A DNA stretch of 60,181 bases from Corynebacterium sp. 13CS0277 (GCF_002994655.1 NZ_PPDL01000021.1:1-60181), one strand, 5' to 3'. Shown: positions 30,860 through 39,679, numbered from the stretch's first letter. Translations and numbers: made by a program. The notes: a model not told the origin generated them from the sequence alone.

Positions 30860-31069
30860 GGATCCTCCGCGAATTCTTCTCACATGTCGTGCATTTGTGG
30901 CAGGTCCACGGCCCTTCACACACCCGGTTCACCGGGTGCCGAATGCAGTGGACAACAAACGCCTAGGTTAGCACGCATCACCCCCTTGGGCCCCGACGCC
31001 CGCGGGCGAGGGTGCCGAAGTTCTCAGCCTTCGTTCAGGCACTCCCCCACCCCACCGTGCCGGACGCAA

Positions 31070-31113
31070 GACACGCACCCCGCGGCCTGGGGTGTGGCAG
31101 CGGGGTGCGTGTC
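31070..31113 (-). terminator. Hairpin downstream of pmm
   Basis: Fourteen-base perfect arms GACACGCACCCCGC (31070-31083) and complement (31100-31113), 37 nt after the pmm stop and before manA. No T-run. Confidence 0.65.
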
Positions 31114-31149
31114 GCAGGTGTGCGTGCGCCTGGAGCGGCGCGCGTGCGC

Positions 31150-32532
31150 TTATGCGCGGATGATGCCGAGGATCTCCTCGACGAGGGCGTCGACCTCGGC
31201 GCGGGTGGGTGCTTCGACGTTGAGACGCAGCAGCGGCTCCGTGTTGGAGGCGCGCACGTTGAACCAGGCGGGCGTGCCGGCAAGCTGCACGGTGACCCCG
31301 TCGAGGCGGTCAATGGACTCGGTGCGCTCCGCGAAGGCGTCGAGCACCGCCTGGGTGCGCTCCTGCTGGGCTTCAGCGCTGGCGAGCCGGGAGTTGATTT
31401 CCCCGGAGGCCTCGTAGCGGGAGTACTCCGCCATGAGCTCACTCAGCGGGCGGGTGGACTCCCCCAAGGCTGCGAGGACGTGCAGGGCCGCGAGCAGCCC
31501 GGAGTCGGCGTTGAAGAACTCGGTGAAGTAGTAGTGGGCGGAGTGCTCCCCGCCGAAGACGGCACCGGTGTCCGCCATGGTGGCCTTGATGAAGGAGTGG
31601 CCGACGCGGGTGCGCACCGGGGTGCCACCGTTTTCGGTGATGATGTCGGGCACCGTCTTCGAGGTGATGAGGTTGTGGATGATCGTCGCCCCCGGGTGGG
31701 TGGCCAGGTAGCGCTTCGCCACGAGCGCGCAGATCGCCGAGGGCGTGACCGGCTGGCCGAGCTCGTCGACGACGAAGCAGCGGTCGGCGTCGCCGTCGAA
31801 GGCAAGCCCGATATCGGCGCCGACCTCCACGGTGAACTTCTGCAGGTCCACAAGGTTGGCGGGCTCCAGGGGGTTGGCTTCGTGGTTGGGGAAGGAGCCG
31901 TCGAGTTCGAAGTACAGGGGCTTGAGCTCAATCGGCAGCCCCTCCAGCACGGCAGGCACCGTGAGCCCGGCCATGCCGTTGCCGGCGTCGACGGCGACCG
32001 TCACAGGACGCATGCCCTCCAGGGGCACGAGGCTGCGGAGGAACGCACCATAGTCGGCGAGCACATCCACGTCACGGATCTCGCCGGGGGTGACACCCTC
32101 GGCGGGGGCGGGGATGCCTTCGACGAGCATGTCGGCGATCGTCGCCAGGCCGGTTTCCTGCCCGATGGGGCGAGCACCCGCCCGGCACATCTTGATGCCG
32201 TTGTACTTCGCCGGGTTGTGGGAGGCGGTGAACATCGCGCCCGGGCAGTTGCCCGCCCCGGAGGCGAAGTACAGCTCGTCGGTGCTCGTCAGCCCCAGGA
32301 AGTCCACGTCCAAGCCCTGGGCGGCCGCACCGTGAGCAAACGCGCGGGAGAGTTCCGGGGAGCTGTCTCGCATGTCGTGGCCGATGACGATCTTCGTCGC
32401 GCCCTCCCCTGCCATGAGCCAGCCGAAGGCCTGGCCGATGTCGCGGAAGAAGTCGGCGTCGAAGCCGGGGCCGACGACGCCGCGCACATCGTAGGCCTTG
32501 ATGCTGGCGTCCACGTGACTGCGAGAGTGCAT
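31150..32532 (-). CDS. manB: Phosphomannomutase/phosphoglucomutase
   Basis: A 460-residue alpha-D-phosphohexomutase converting mannose-6-P to mannose-1-P. It has the phosphoserine loop T-A-S-H-N-P, the magnesium loop D-G-D-A-D-R and the sugar loop G-G-E-H-S-A-H. ATG 32532 is chosen for its AGGAG with 9-nt spacing; 31 upstream in-frame codons lack support. It corresponds to Rv3257c. Its upstream region holds a long pyrimidine-rich tract. A hairpin separates it from manA. Confidence 0.94.
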   Translation of the reverse strand: MHSRSHVDASIKAYDVRGVVGPGFDADFFRDIGQAFGWLMAGEGATKIVIGHDMRDSSPELSRAFAHGAAAQGLDVDFLGLTSTDELYFASGAGNCPGAMFTASHNPAKYNGIKMCRAGARPIGQETGLATIADMLVEGIPAPAEGVTPGEIRDVDVLADYGAFLRSLVPLEGMRPVTVAVDAGNGMAGLTVPAVLEGLPIELKPLYFELDGSFPNHEANPLEPANLVDLQKFTVEVGADIGLAFDGDADRCFVVDELGQPVTPSAICALVAKRYLATHPGATIIHNLITSKTVPDIITENGGTPVRTRVGHSFIKATMADTGAVFGGEHSAHYYFTEFFNADSGLLAALHVLAALGESTRPLSELMAEYSRYEASGEINSRLASAEAQQERTQAVLDAFAERTESIDRLDGVTVQLAGTPAWFNVRASNTEPLLRLNVEAPTRAEVDALVEEILGIIRA

Positions 32533-32967
32533 GGGGGAAAACTCCTGGGAATCAAACAATAAGGGGGTGGTGGGGCGCACGCGGCACCCGAGCGGTGCTG
32601 CGGCTGGGTGGTGCCGCACGGGCACACAGGCGGGTGCCCACGCGCGGAAAAAGACCGGTCACACACCGGCGAAGAAAGAGACGAGCGCGAAGAAAGAAAG
32701 GAAGTCAAGGAGCGAAGAAGGAAAAACCTCAGGCGCACAGAGCCCGGGCACCTGCGGATCGAGGAACACCGACCTGGGTCCTTGCGCAGGCGTCTCGCCG
32801 CCGACGCTCAGGGCGACGATGCGAGGCGATTGTTGCCTCCACTGTAGGCCGCGACACCCCCACCGGCCTATCCAGCGTGCCCTTCCCCGCAGGCGGGCAC
32901 ACCGCGTGCCACGGCCGGCAGCCGACCGCGGGCACCCACCCGCGGCGCGCGCCGGCACCGGAATGTC
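32533..32967. other. Leader region of manB
   Basis: About 430 bases between the DUF3499 stop and manB. The main feature is the pyrimidine-rich tract at 32671-32726 (minus sense). No gene was recognised; minus-strand open frames here are products of the tract. Confidence 0.5.
32671..32726 (-). promoter_or_regulatory. Pyrimidine-rich tract upstream of manB
   Basis: In the manB sense 50 of 56 bases are pyrimidines, 139 nt before the start. Three TTCTTCG elements occur in or at its edge. Confidence 0.45.
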
Positions 32968-33360
32968 CTAGCTGGGCGTGTCCTCGATGGGGTCGGGCAC
33001 GATGCTCAGGTGGCCGCGGCGGGTCCGCGGGGCAGGCGCCTTCGGCTGCTGGGAGGGGTGGCGGACGGGGCCGTCGTCCAGCAGGTCGCCGGCGTGGCCG
33101 CCGACCTCACGGACGGCCTTCGCCAGGGCCGTCAGGTCGTCGTCATCGTCGTGGATGGTGATGTCTTCCACCCGGAGCAGCTCCCAGCCCAGCGGCGCGG
33201 TGATGCGGGCCGCGTGGTGTTCGCACAGGTCCCAGGTGTGCGGCTCGCTGGCGGCGGCCAGGGGGCCGACGACGGCGGTGGAATCCGCGTAGGCGTAGGT
33301 CAGTGTGGCGACAGCGGGCTTTCCGCATCCGGGGCGGGAACAACGACGAAAGTGACTCAC
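32968..33360 (-). CDS. DUF3499 family zinc-ribbon-like protein
   Basis: A 130-residue actinobacterial protein matching Rv3258c. The N-terminus S-H-F-R-R-C-S-R-P-G-C and the later W-D-L-C-E-H-H look like a metal-binding knuckle. The C-terminal part is charged and probably flexible. GTG 33360 is the start, with TAGACT (33369-33374) 8 nt before it, so the mRNA is probably leaderless. It diverges from the metallopeptidase-like gene. Function unknown. Confidence 0.88.
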   Translation of the reverse strand: MSHFRRCSRPGCGKPAVATLTYAYADSTAVVGPLAAASEPHTWDLCEHHAARITAPLGWELLRVEDITIHDDDDDLTALAKAVREVGGHAGDLLDDGPVRHPSQQPKAPAPRTRRGHLSIVPDPIEDTPS

Positions 33361-33568
33361 GGTCGCCAAGTCTAGACCTTTACTCAAAGGTTTTCTAGGG
33401 GTCCACACCCCCGCGGGGAGGAAAAACTTGCTATCCCCCTTTTCCCCTTCCACCCCGTGACCGTGCCTGCACCACCGGGGCACCACGGGAACGCCCGCCG
33501 GCTCGGCCGGGGGTGCCCGGGCGCGTCACACCGCGGCCAGCACCCACGGGGGCTTTAGGGTGTGGGTC

Positions 33569-34030
33569 ATGCACACGAGGGCTTTCCGGAATCGACACGG
33601 GCGCGGGCAGCGCGGCATCGTCATGCCGCAGTCAATCCCGCGGTTTCAGTCCCGCAGCGATCGTTTCGACGCCCTCGTCACAAGCGCCTACGCGCCCCTG
33701 GCGCACAACTTCGCGGAAGAGCTGGCGCACATGGACATCGCCGTCGACGTCATCCCCCGAATGCGGCTGGTGGCGTCGAACACGATCCTTCCCGACGAGG
33801 TGTGCGCGGATGGCCCGGTGCCCTTGGGTCGGGTGATCCCGGCGGGCGTGGATGCGGCGGGCCAGCCGACGCGGCCGCGCATTGTGATTTTCCGCCGCCC
33901 GATTGAGGCGCGCGCCGCCACCGACGAGGAGCGGGAAGCGCTCATCCGGCGGGTGTTGGTGTCGCTCGTGGCGACGTATCTCAACGTCGCCCCGCAGGAC
34001 ATTGATCCGGCCTTTGACCTGGAGAGATAA
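33569..34030 (+). CDS. Metallopeptidase-family protein without the catalytic motif (Rv3259-like)
   Basis: A 153-residue protein. Family marks are R-H-G-R-G-Q-R-G near the start, V-D-V-I-P-R-M, D-G-P-V-P-L-G-R-V-I-P-A-G-V-D and R-I-V-I-F-R-R-P-I-E. Peptidase members then carry an H-E-x-x-H helix. Here that helix reads L-V-S-L-V-A-T-Y-L-N with no metal ligands. As I recall, Rv3259 also lacks it, so the actinobacterial branch may be non-catalytic. TAGGGT (33556-33561) lies 7 nt before ATG 33569, suggesting a leaderless start. Confidence 0.82.
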   Translation: MHTRAFRNRHGRGQRGIVMPQSIPRFQSRSDRFDALVTSAYAPLAHNFAEELAHMDIAVDVIPRMRLVASNTILPDEVCADGPVPLGRVIPAGVDAAGQPTRPRIVIFRRPIEARAATDEEREALIRRVLVSLVATYLNVAPQDIDPAFDLER

Positions 34031-34061
34031 AAAAAATTCCCACCCGGTGCAGGTGGGAATT
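34028..34061 (-). terminator. Intrinsic terminator of whiB2
   Basis: Perfect 10-bp arms AATTCCCACC (34035-34044) and complement (34052-34061), loop of 7. On the minus strand the hairpin is followed by eight or more T residues. It lies about 100 nt past the whiB2 stop and abuts the stop of the convergent metallopeptidase-like gene. Confidence 0.9.
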
Positions 34062-34160
34062 GTCGAGAAACTGGTGTAGTCCAGATATTTCACGTTCTTC
34101 AAGCACTCGCGCCCAGGACGGGCGCGGCGCAAAGTTCTTAGTGCAGCCAGCGAGGGTGTT

Positions 34161-34460
34161 TTAAGCCTCGTTGATGCGCAGGCGGCGGCGCTCACGTTCG
34201 CTGAGTCCGCCCCAGATGCCGAAGCGCTCGTCGTTGGTGAGCGCGAACTCCAGACATTCGTCCCGGACCTGGCAGGCCATGCAGATGCGCTTGGCTTCGC
34301 GGGTCGAGCCACCCTTTTCAGGGAAGAAGGCTTCCGGGTCAGTCTGCGCGCACAGGGCTTGTTCCTGCCATTCCCACTCCACCTGCTCAAAGAGCTGGTC
34401 GAAGCCGACCTGCGCGGCACCCTCCAGGCTTCGAGGTGCGTCGGGCGCGAATTCCTCCAC
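34161..34460 (-). CDS. whiB2: WhiB-family [4Fe-4S] regulator WhiB2 (WhcD)
   Basis: A 99-residue Wbl protein. The cluster cysteines are C37, C60, C63 and C69, followed by the G-I-W-G-G turn at 81-85 and a basic R-R-R-L-R tail. In related bacteria (WhiB2, WhcD) it works with WhiA to control septation and division genes. GTG 34460 has AAAGGAG with 5-6 nt spacing. It corresponds to Rv3260c. The gene ends at a strong terminator. An 800-nt region upstream probably holds its control sites. Confidence 0.95.
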   Translation of the reverse strand: MEEFAPDAPRSLEGAAQVGFDQLFEQVEWEWQEQALCAQTDPEAFFPEKGGSTREAKRICMACQVRDECLEFALTNDERFGIWGGLSERERRRLRINEA

Positions 34461-35255
34461 GAGCGCTCCTTTTCTCCACTAGGTTTCCGACAATGATGGG
34501 CATGGGCTGGCGCGCGAGAATCGTGCGCGTGATGCAACCTCACTCTTCCCAAGCAACGGGTGATTGTTGAGGGAAGTTCCCGGCACGCACTCCCCCACCC
34601 CTCATCGGGGGTTGGAAGCTGTGATGCGCACCTGCGGTTCGACTCGCCCCCTGTCGCGCGGTGCGTGGGAGGGGTGCGTGAAGACCACGGCGGGGCGGTT
34701 ACACAGATGTGATTACACACGTAGTAGTAGTGCCCCGTCAACCCTGAGCGGCTTTTCTCAGTCGAAAACCGACATTTCCCCTTGAAGCTGGTCACAGTAG
34801 TCACACAAGCCACAATCCACCCCATGCGGGGGTAAAACGCGGGGGTACTACATGTTGTGGTCGCTTGCATAAACGCACCCAGGACCACTCACCACACGGC
34901 CCCCGCCGACGGCTCTTCCCCCGCCCAGCGGCGGCAGATATCGGCCGACCTGCAACTACCCCCACAGCACACGCCACGCACACCCGCAACCCCCGCACCG
35001 CCGAGTACCTAGCAGCACACCCACCCCCAGCACCAGCACCCACGGATGAGGGCGTGTCGCCCCCACACCCGCGCGCACGCGACTCATACCCCCGCCCGCC
35101 ACGGACACCCCAGTGTGTAGACATCCCCGCCCCGCAGCAGGTGGCCGGACTAGGGTGGGGTTCATTCCACCCCACCGCGACCGGGCACCGGGAACCCCCT
35201 GGTGCACGCGGTGCGACGATGCCGACCATGCCGACGATGACAAGGAGTCCTAGCA
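34461..35255. other. Upstream region of whiB2 and the small membrane gene
   Basis: About 800 bases with no convincing gene. It includes direct repeats TTACACA (34699-34705 and 34713-34719) and GTCACA (34791-34796 and 34800-34805), and a repeated GCGGGGGTA element near 34830-34850. Open frames here are GC-driven and lack ribosome sites. Confidence 0.55.
34791..34805. promoter_or_regulatory. Direct repeat GTCACA with 9-bp period (MtrA-like site)
   Basis: GTCACA-GTA-GTCACA lies about 330 nt upstream of whiB2. MtrA of M. tuberculosis is reported to bind direct repeats of a GTCACAgcg-type motif. Assignment to MtrA is inference. Confidence 0.35.
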
Positions 35256-35492
35256 ATGCCCAAGCTCAACCCACAGCGCCTGGCACTGTTGAGTCTCGGC
35301 GTGTTCCTCGGAGCGTGCCTGCTGCTGCTCCTCGTATGGGCTGCCCTTGGCCTTCTGCCCCTGGACGAACCGGCCAAGCTCCTAGTCTTCGCAGTCTTCG
35401 GCACCGTCTGCTGCGCCGCGCTGGGCACGGCCCTCGGCCGCGCGCTGCGGCCCTGGCTGCGCGGCGACGACCACAGCGCACACCCCCACTGA
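35256..35492 (+). CDS. Small membrane protein, two helices
   Basis: A 78-residue protein with helices at about 9-33 and 42-61 joined by a short acidic loop, then a basic/His-rich tail. ATG 35256 follows AAGGAG with suitable spacing, which supports it as a real gene. No family is recognised. It stands alone between whiB2 and manC, where mycobacteria carry unrelated genes. The function cannot be guessed. Confidence 0.7.
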   Translation: MPKLNPQRLALLSLGVFLGACLLLLLVWAALGLLPLDEPAKLLVFAVFGTVCCAALGTALGRALRPWLRGDDHSAHPH

Positions 35493-35570
35493 CTGGCACA
35501 GAGTGCGCGCACGGCCGCGGTGCGTCGTGACGTCGTTCCGTCGTGCCCGGCGCATGGCCGCACGCAGGAA

Positions 35571-35667
35571 GGCGCCCGGACGCATGTGTGCGCGTCCGGG
35601 CGCCTGGGGGTGAAAAGTCCTGGCTGCTCTTCGCGCCAGCCCCCAGGGGTGTGCTGGGGGTGGTGGC
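35571..35667. terminator. Two hairpins between the small membrane gene and manC
   Basis: The first has 13-bp arms GGCGCCCGGACGC (35571-35583) and complement (35592-35604). The second, at 35636-35667, pairs CCAGCCCCCA with TGGGGGTGG with one bulge. They lie between convergent genes. Confidence 0.7.
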
Positions 35668-35684
35668 GTGCTGGGGAGCTTTAT

Positions 35685-36827
35685 TTACGCGTCGGTGCTG
35701 AAACGCACGCCGCCGTCGGGCAGCTGCACGCCCGGCCACACACGCATGCCGGCCTGCAGCTCACAGCGGGCACCGATGACAGCGCCCTCACCAATGATGG
35801 CGTTGTGGATGCGGGCACCGGCACCAATGTGGGCGCCGTCGGCGATGATCGAGTTGCTCACCACCACACCCGGCTCGATGGTCACGCCGTCGAAGACCAC
35901 CGTGTCGTCAAGGCGGCAGCCGGCGCCGATCTCCGAACCGCGGCCGACGACCGTGCCGCCGAGCAGCAGCACCCCGTCCTTCACGCCCGCGGACGGGTCG
36001 ACGAGGTTCTCCCCGGTCCGCCCCCGCAGCAGCGGCGAGGGCGCAATGCCGCGCACGAGATCCGAGGAGCCGCGCACGAAATCGTCCGGGGTGCCCATGT
36101 CACGCCAGTAGGCCTGGTCGACATGGCCGTAGACCTTGTAGCCCTCCTCCAGGAGGCGGGGGAAGACATCGCGCTCCACGGAGACGACCTTGTTCGGCGG
36201 GATCTGGGCGATGATGTCCCGGTTGAACACGTAGCAGCCCGCGTTGATCTGGTCGGTCGGCGGGTCGTTGGTCTTCTCCAAAAACTCCAGCACCCGGCCG
36301 TCCGGACCGGTGGGCACGCACCCAAACGCCCGGGGGTCTGCCACTCGCACCAGGTGCATGGTGACGTCCGCTTGCTTGGCCTCGTGGGTGGCGATGACCT
36401 CACCGATATCAGTCCCCCCGAGCACGTCCCCGTTGAACACCACGGCCGTGTCGTAGCGCAGCTTGTCCAAGACGTTGCGGATACCGCCACCGGTGCCCAG
36501 GGCGGTCTCTTCGACGACGTAGTCGATGTCCAGGCCAAGGTCCGCACCGTCGCCGAAGTACTCTTCAAACACTTCCGCCTTGAAGGAGGTGCCCAGCACG
36601 ACGTGGTTGATGCCGGCGGCCTTGATGCGCGCCAACAGGTGCGCCAGGAAGGGGAATCCCGCGGTGGGGAGCATCGGCTTCGGGGTGCCCACCGTCAGGG
36701 GGCGCAGCCGGGTGCCCTTGCCGCCGACGAGGATGACGGCGTCGACCTCGCGGGCGGGAACCTCGAGGTTCTTCACCGCCTCGTAGGCCGACTGCGCGTC
36801 GGTGTCGGTGTCGTGGCTCAGTGTCAT
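35685..36827 (-). CDS. manC: Mannose-1-phosphate guanylyltransferase
   Basis: A 380-residue nucleotidyltransferase that makes GDP-mannose. The signature I-L-V-G-G-K-G-T-R-L-R-P-L-T binds nucleotide, V-F-N-G-D-V-L carries the metal Asp, and the C-terminal third has left-handed beta-helix hexapeptides such as I-G-A-G-A-R-I-H-N-A-I-I-G. It corresponds to Rv3264c. ATG 36827 has GGGAG upstream; ATG 36845 is possible but is preceded only by pyrimidines. With manA and manB it completes the mannose activation route. A glucose-1-P thymidylyltransferase role is less likely given the context. Confidence 0.88.
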   Translation of the reverse strand: MTLSHDTDTDAQSAYEAVKNLEVPAREVDAVILVGGKGTRLRPLTVGTPKPMLPTAGFPFLAHLLARIKAAGINHVVLGTSFKAEVFEEYFGDGADLGLDIDYVVEETALGTGGGIRNVLDKLRYDTAVVFNGDVLGGTDIGEVIATHEAKQADVTMHLVRVADPRAFGCVPTGPDGRVLEFLEKTNDPPTDQINAGCYVFNRDIIAQIPPNKVVSVERDVFPRLLEEGYKVYGHVDQAYWRDMGTPDDFVRGSSDLVRGIAPSPLLRGRTGENLVDPSAGVKDGVLLLGGTVVGRGSEIGAGCRLDDTVVFDGVTIEPGVVVSNSIIADGAHIGAGARIHNAIIGEGAVIGARCELQAGMRVWPGVQLPDGGVRFSTDA

Positions 36828-37015
36828 CACGTGGGGTACTCCCATCGAAAACAGGAAAAAAGGGTGTTCCGCCCGGGGGCGCCGGGGCGCGGCAGGCGGG
36901 GTGAGGTTGTTCCCGGGTGAGGGAAAAACTCGCCCCACAGCCTAGCCCCCGCACCACCGAACGCGGGGTGTGGCACACCGTGATAGCCACCGCCGCAGTA
37001 AGCAGGACCACAACC

Positions 37016-37057
37016 ACCAGCCACGCGCACGCACACAATCACCAGCCACGCGCACGC
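37016..37057. repeat. Two copies of a 17-bp direct repeat, 25-bp period
   Basis: ACCAGCCACGCGCACGC occurs at 37016-37032 and 37041-37057, with near-matching flanks. It lies between wbbL and manC, upstream of manC. Confidence 0.7.
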
Positions 37058-37107
37058 TTACGGCGTGGCTCATCCCCTTCGGCGGGCACAGGCGTGGCCG
37101 GAGAACG

Positions 37108-38001
37108 TCAAGCGCAGTTTTTGCGGCGGGCGCACCACACCGCCAGCCGGCAGCGCAGCCGCAACCCCACCCACAGGGCCGCCCGCAGCGGCGCCATGAG
37201 TACGCCCGCATGCCGGTCGGCTTGGAAGCGGTAGGCGCTTTCGTGGTGGGCTTTGAGCATTCGTTCGCTGACGGCCTCCGTGGAGTGGCCCTTGGTGTGG
37301 GTGATCTGCGCCGAGGGGCACAGCACGTTCGCCCAGCCGGCGCGGCCCAAGCGATCGCCCAGGTCCACGTCCTCCATGTACATGAAGTAGCGCTCGTCGA
37401 AGCCACCGATCTGTTCGAAGGCTTGGCGGCGCACCAGCAGGCAGGAGCCGGACAGCCAGCCGGCCGCCCGCTCCGAGGCCATGTCGGCGTCATCCTGGTA
37501 GGCCTGCGTCCACGGGTTCGACGGCCAGATGCTGGAGAACAGCGCATGCCCGATCCCGTTGCGGACCGTCGGCACGGCCCGCGCCGAGGGGTAAATGCTG
37601 CCGTCGGGTTCGACGATGACGGGGCCGGTGCACCCGGCCTCCGGGTGGCGCTCAAGGCAGTCCAGCATCGTGTCGATGCTGCCCGGGGCGAACTCCACAT
37701 CCGGGTTCGCGATGAGAAGCACCTCCGGGTCCACCTCCCCGAACTGCCCCTCGGCGAGGGCGCGGGCGGCAACGTTGATCGCGGTGCCGTAGCCCAGGTT
37801 GCCGCCGGTGCGCAGCAGGTGGACGTGGTCGTAGGCCGCCTCGGTGCGCTCCGGGGAGCCGTCGGTGGAGCCATTGTCGGCCATGACCACGACGACGTCT
37901 CGGCCGGTGGCGTGCGGCAGGGACTCGATGAAGCGAGTGAGGTAGTCGCCCGAGGAGTAGGTGACGGTGATGACCGCCAGCGGCGCGGATGCTTGGTTCA
38001 T
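37108..38001 (-). CDS. wbbL: Rhamnosyltransferase WbbL (arabinogalactan linker)
   Basis: A 297-residue GT2 glycosyltransferase. It has the N-terminal A-V-I-T-V-T-Y-S-S-G, the nucleotide motif A-D-N-G-S-T-D-G-S, the N-P-D-V-E-F stretch and the acceptor region G-G-F-D-E-R-Y-F-M-Y-M-E-D-V-D-L. WbbL adds rhamnose to decaprenyl-PP-GlcNAc, forming the linker that joins arabinogalactan to peptidoglycan. It corresponds to Rv3265c. TACACT at 38012-38017 lies 10 nt before ATG 38001, so the leader is very short. Confidence 0.92.
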   Translation of the reverse strand: MNQASAPLAVITVTYSSGDYLTRFIESLPHATGRDVVVVMADNGSTDGSPERTEAAYDHVHLLRTGGNLGYGTAINVAARALAEGQFGEVDPEVLLIANPDVEFAPGSIDTMLDCLERHPEAGCTGPVIVEPDGSIYPSARAVPTVRNGIGHALFSSIWPSNPWTQAYQDDADMASERAAGWLSGSCLLVRRQAFEQIGGFDERYFMYMEDVDLGDRLGRAGWANVLCPSAQITHTKGHSTEAVSERMLKAHHESAYRFQADRHAGVLMAPLRAALWVGLRLRCRLAVWCARRKNCA

Positions 38002-38170
38002 AACCCGGCCCAGTGTAGACAAGCATGCACTCGTGGGAGGGCCTGGACACTCGAACTCGCGGCACCTTAACAGCCAGCCCACACCCGCCCCACACCCCCG
38101 CCACAGCGAAGCACCGCCGCGCACGCACTGCCCCCGTACAGTGTCGGCACCGGGGACGCCGCCGGGGCTC

Positions 38171-39139
38171 CTACAGCTGCGGCGGGGTGGTGTCCTCCGC
38201 GATGGCCCGCTGCAGCGCATCCCGCCACGACGGCAGCGGCCGATTCCCGCCCGCCCGCCAGGTGTCGGTCCCGAGCACCGCGAAGCTGCCGCGGGGCGCG
38301 GCCTGCGCGTAGCGCTCCGCAGGCATGGCGCGCACCACAGTGCCCGGGGCGCCGACGGCGGCGGCGATCGCCGCCGCGAACTCCGCGCGGCCGACCTGCC
38401 CTTCGTTGACGAGGTGCACCGTGCCCGGCTGCCGCGCCTGCGCGACGCGCAGCAGCCCAGCCGCCACATCGATCGCGTAGCTGGTGCTCACCACCTGATC
38501 CTGCGGGGCGAACGTCACCCCGCCCTGCCGGAACTTCTCAGCCAGGAAGCCGACGAGGTCCTTCCCGGGCTCACCCGCCCCACCGTAGGCCGGGCCGCCG
38601 TAGACGAGGCCGGTGCGCACGATGGTGGCCGGGGCATCACCGGCGCGGGCGATATCTTCCGCGCGGGCTTTCATCATCCCGTACACGCTCGCCGGCCCGA
38701 CCGGTTCGGTGGCCTCGAAGGGGCGGGGCGCACCAGTCGCGTCACGCTGCGGGGCGAGGGGGAAGACGAACACGCTCGACAGCTGGACCACATACGCCCC
38801 CAGCTCCGCCGCCACGGCGGCAAGCTCGTGCGCTGCAGTGACGTTGCGGCCGGCGGCGACCTCCGGGTCGGTTTCGATGAGGTCCACCCGGTCATCATCG
38901 AGGAGGTTCATCACGACCCGCGGGTGGCCATGCGCGGAGGCGCGCACGGCCGCCACCACCGGGTGGTTCCGCAGCGCCCCCGCGCGGGTGCAGTCCACCG
39001 CACCCGCATCGACGGCGTGCCACCGCAGCACCCCCTGGGCGGCGGCGAAAGCCTCATCGCGCAGCAACTGCAGCACAGCCCAGCTCACCGGCCGATCATC
39101 GTGGACGACAAGAAGCTCGAATCCATCCGGCTGGACCAT
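38171..39139 (-). CDS. RmlD-like sugar-nucleotide reductase, degenerate cofactor motif
   Basis: A 322-residue protein of the RmlD substrate-binding/SDR family. The Y-x-x-x-K pair is present as S-V-Y-G-M-M-K, and V-R-T-G-L-V-Y-G and L-V-N-E-G-Q-V also fit. The expected G-x-x-G-x-x-G loop at the N-terminus is missing; the segment reads L-L-V-V-H-D-D-R-P-V-S-W. It occupies the place of rmlD (Rv3266c) beside wbbL. It may not act as dTDP-4-dehydrorhamnose reductase. A distinct rmlD may exist elsewhere. ATG 39139 has a moderate AAGAAAG site. Confidence 0.8.
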   Translation of the reverse strand: MVQPDGFELLVVHDDRPVSWAVLQLLRDEAFAAAQGVLRWHAVDAGAVDCTRAGALRNHPVVAAVRASAHGHPRVVMNLLDDDRVDLIETDPEVAAGRNVTAAHELAAVAAELGAYVVQLSSVFVFPLAPQRDATGAPRPFEATEPVGPASVYGMMKARAEDIARAGDAPATIVRTGLVYGGPAYGGAGEPGKDLVGFLAEKFRQGGVTFAPQDQVVSTSYAIDVAAGLLRVAQARQPGTVHLVNEGQVGRAEFAAAIAAAVGAPGTVVRAMPAERYAQAAPRGSFAVLGTDTWRAGGNRPLPSWRDALQRAIAEDTTPPQL

Positions 39140-39679
39140 GACACACCACTTTCTTGGGACACCAGGGGCGCGCCGCACCCGCGGCGCACGCACACGCAAC
39201 ACAACCCACACTCGGAGACGGGGACAACACACCCCGCCCAACCCACACTCCCACGCGGTCGGTGAGGTGGGCGGGGATTGAGTACCGGCTGCGTGCGGCT
39301 TCTAATGTAGTGGACACCCCGGGATGCGCATCACCCACCTGCCGGGCCCACCTGCCAGGGTGCGCGGGTGTCCTGCCAGCCAGCGTCCAGGTTTGCCTAC
39401 TAGCCTGGGAGGGTCGCACCGGTGGAGCCCCACCGTACACCCCGCGCCACACCCCACAAGGGGCCGCGCGGACAGTCGTGCCTCGGGCCCCACGCCGCGT
39501 GTGTGTCCTTCGCTGTGTTCCAGCTATTTTCTTTACTTCCCCCTCTTTCTTCTTTCCCCTGTTTTCTTCTTCCCTCTTCGTCCCTCTTTCTTCTTCATCC
39601 CTCCTTCGCTGTCATCCTTTCCCCTCTTCCTTCTTCCTTCCCCTCGTCGTCTCCTACGGAAAGCGTGGATTGACCCACC
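39140..39679. other. Long leader region of lcpA
   Basis: About 540 bases between divergent genes. TTGAGT (39278-39283) and TAATGT (39303-39308), with a 19-bp spacer, form a possible promoter giving a 5' leader of about 365 nt. The last 150 bases are almost purely pyrimidine. A plus-strand frame across it is a by-product of the tract. Confidence 0.55.
39541..39650 (+). promoter_or_regulatory. Pyrimidine tract in the lcpA leader (strongest in the window)
   Basis: 102 of 110 bases are C or T, ending 29 nt before the lcpA start. Three of the five G residues after T-C lie in TTCG or CTCG contexts. Confidence 0.5.

Noticed and set aside
34865..35530. 221-codon plus-strand frame before the small membrane gene
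   Set aside because: Pro/Ala/Arg/His low-complexity translation without a ribosome site; it overlaps the better-supported 78-residue gene in another frame.
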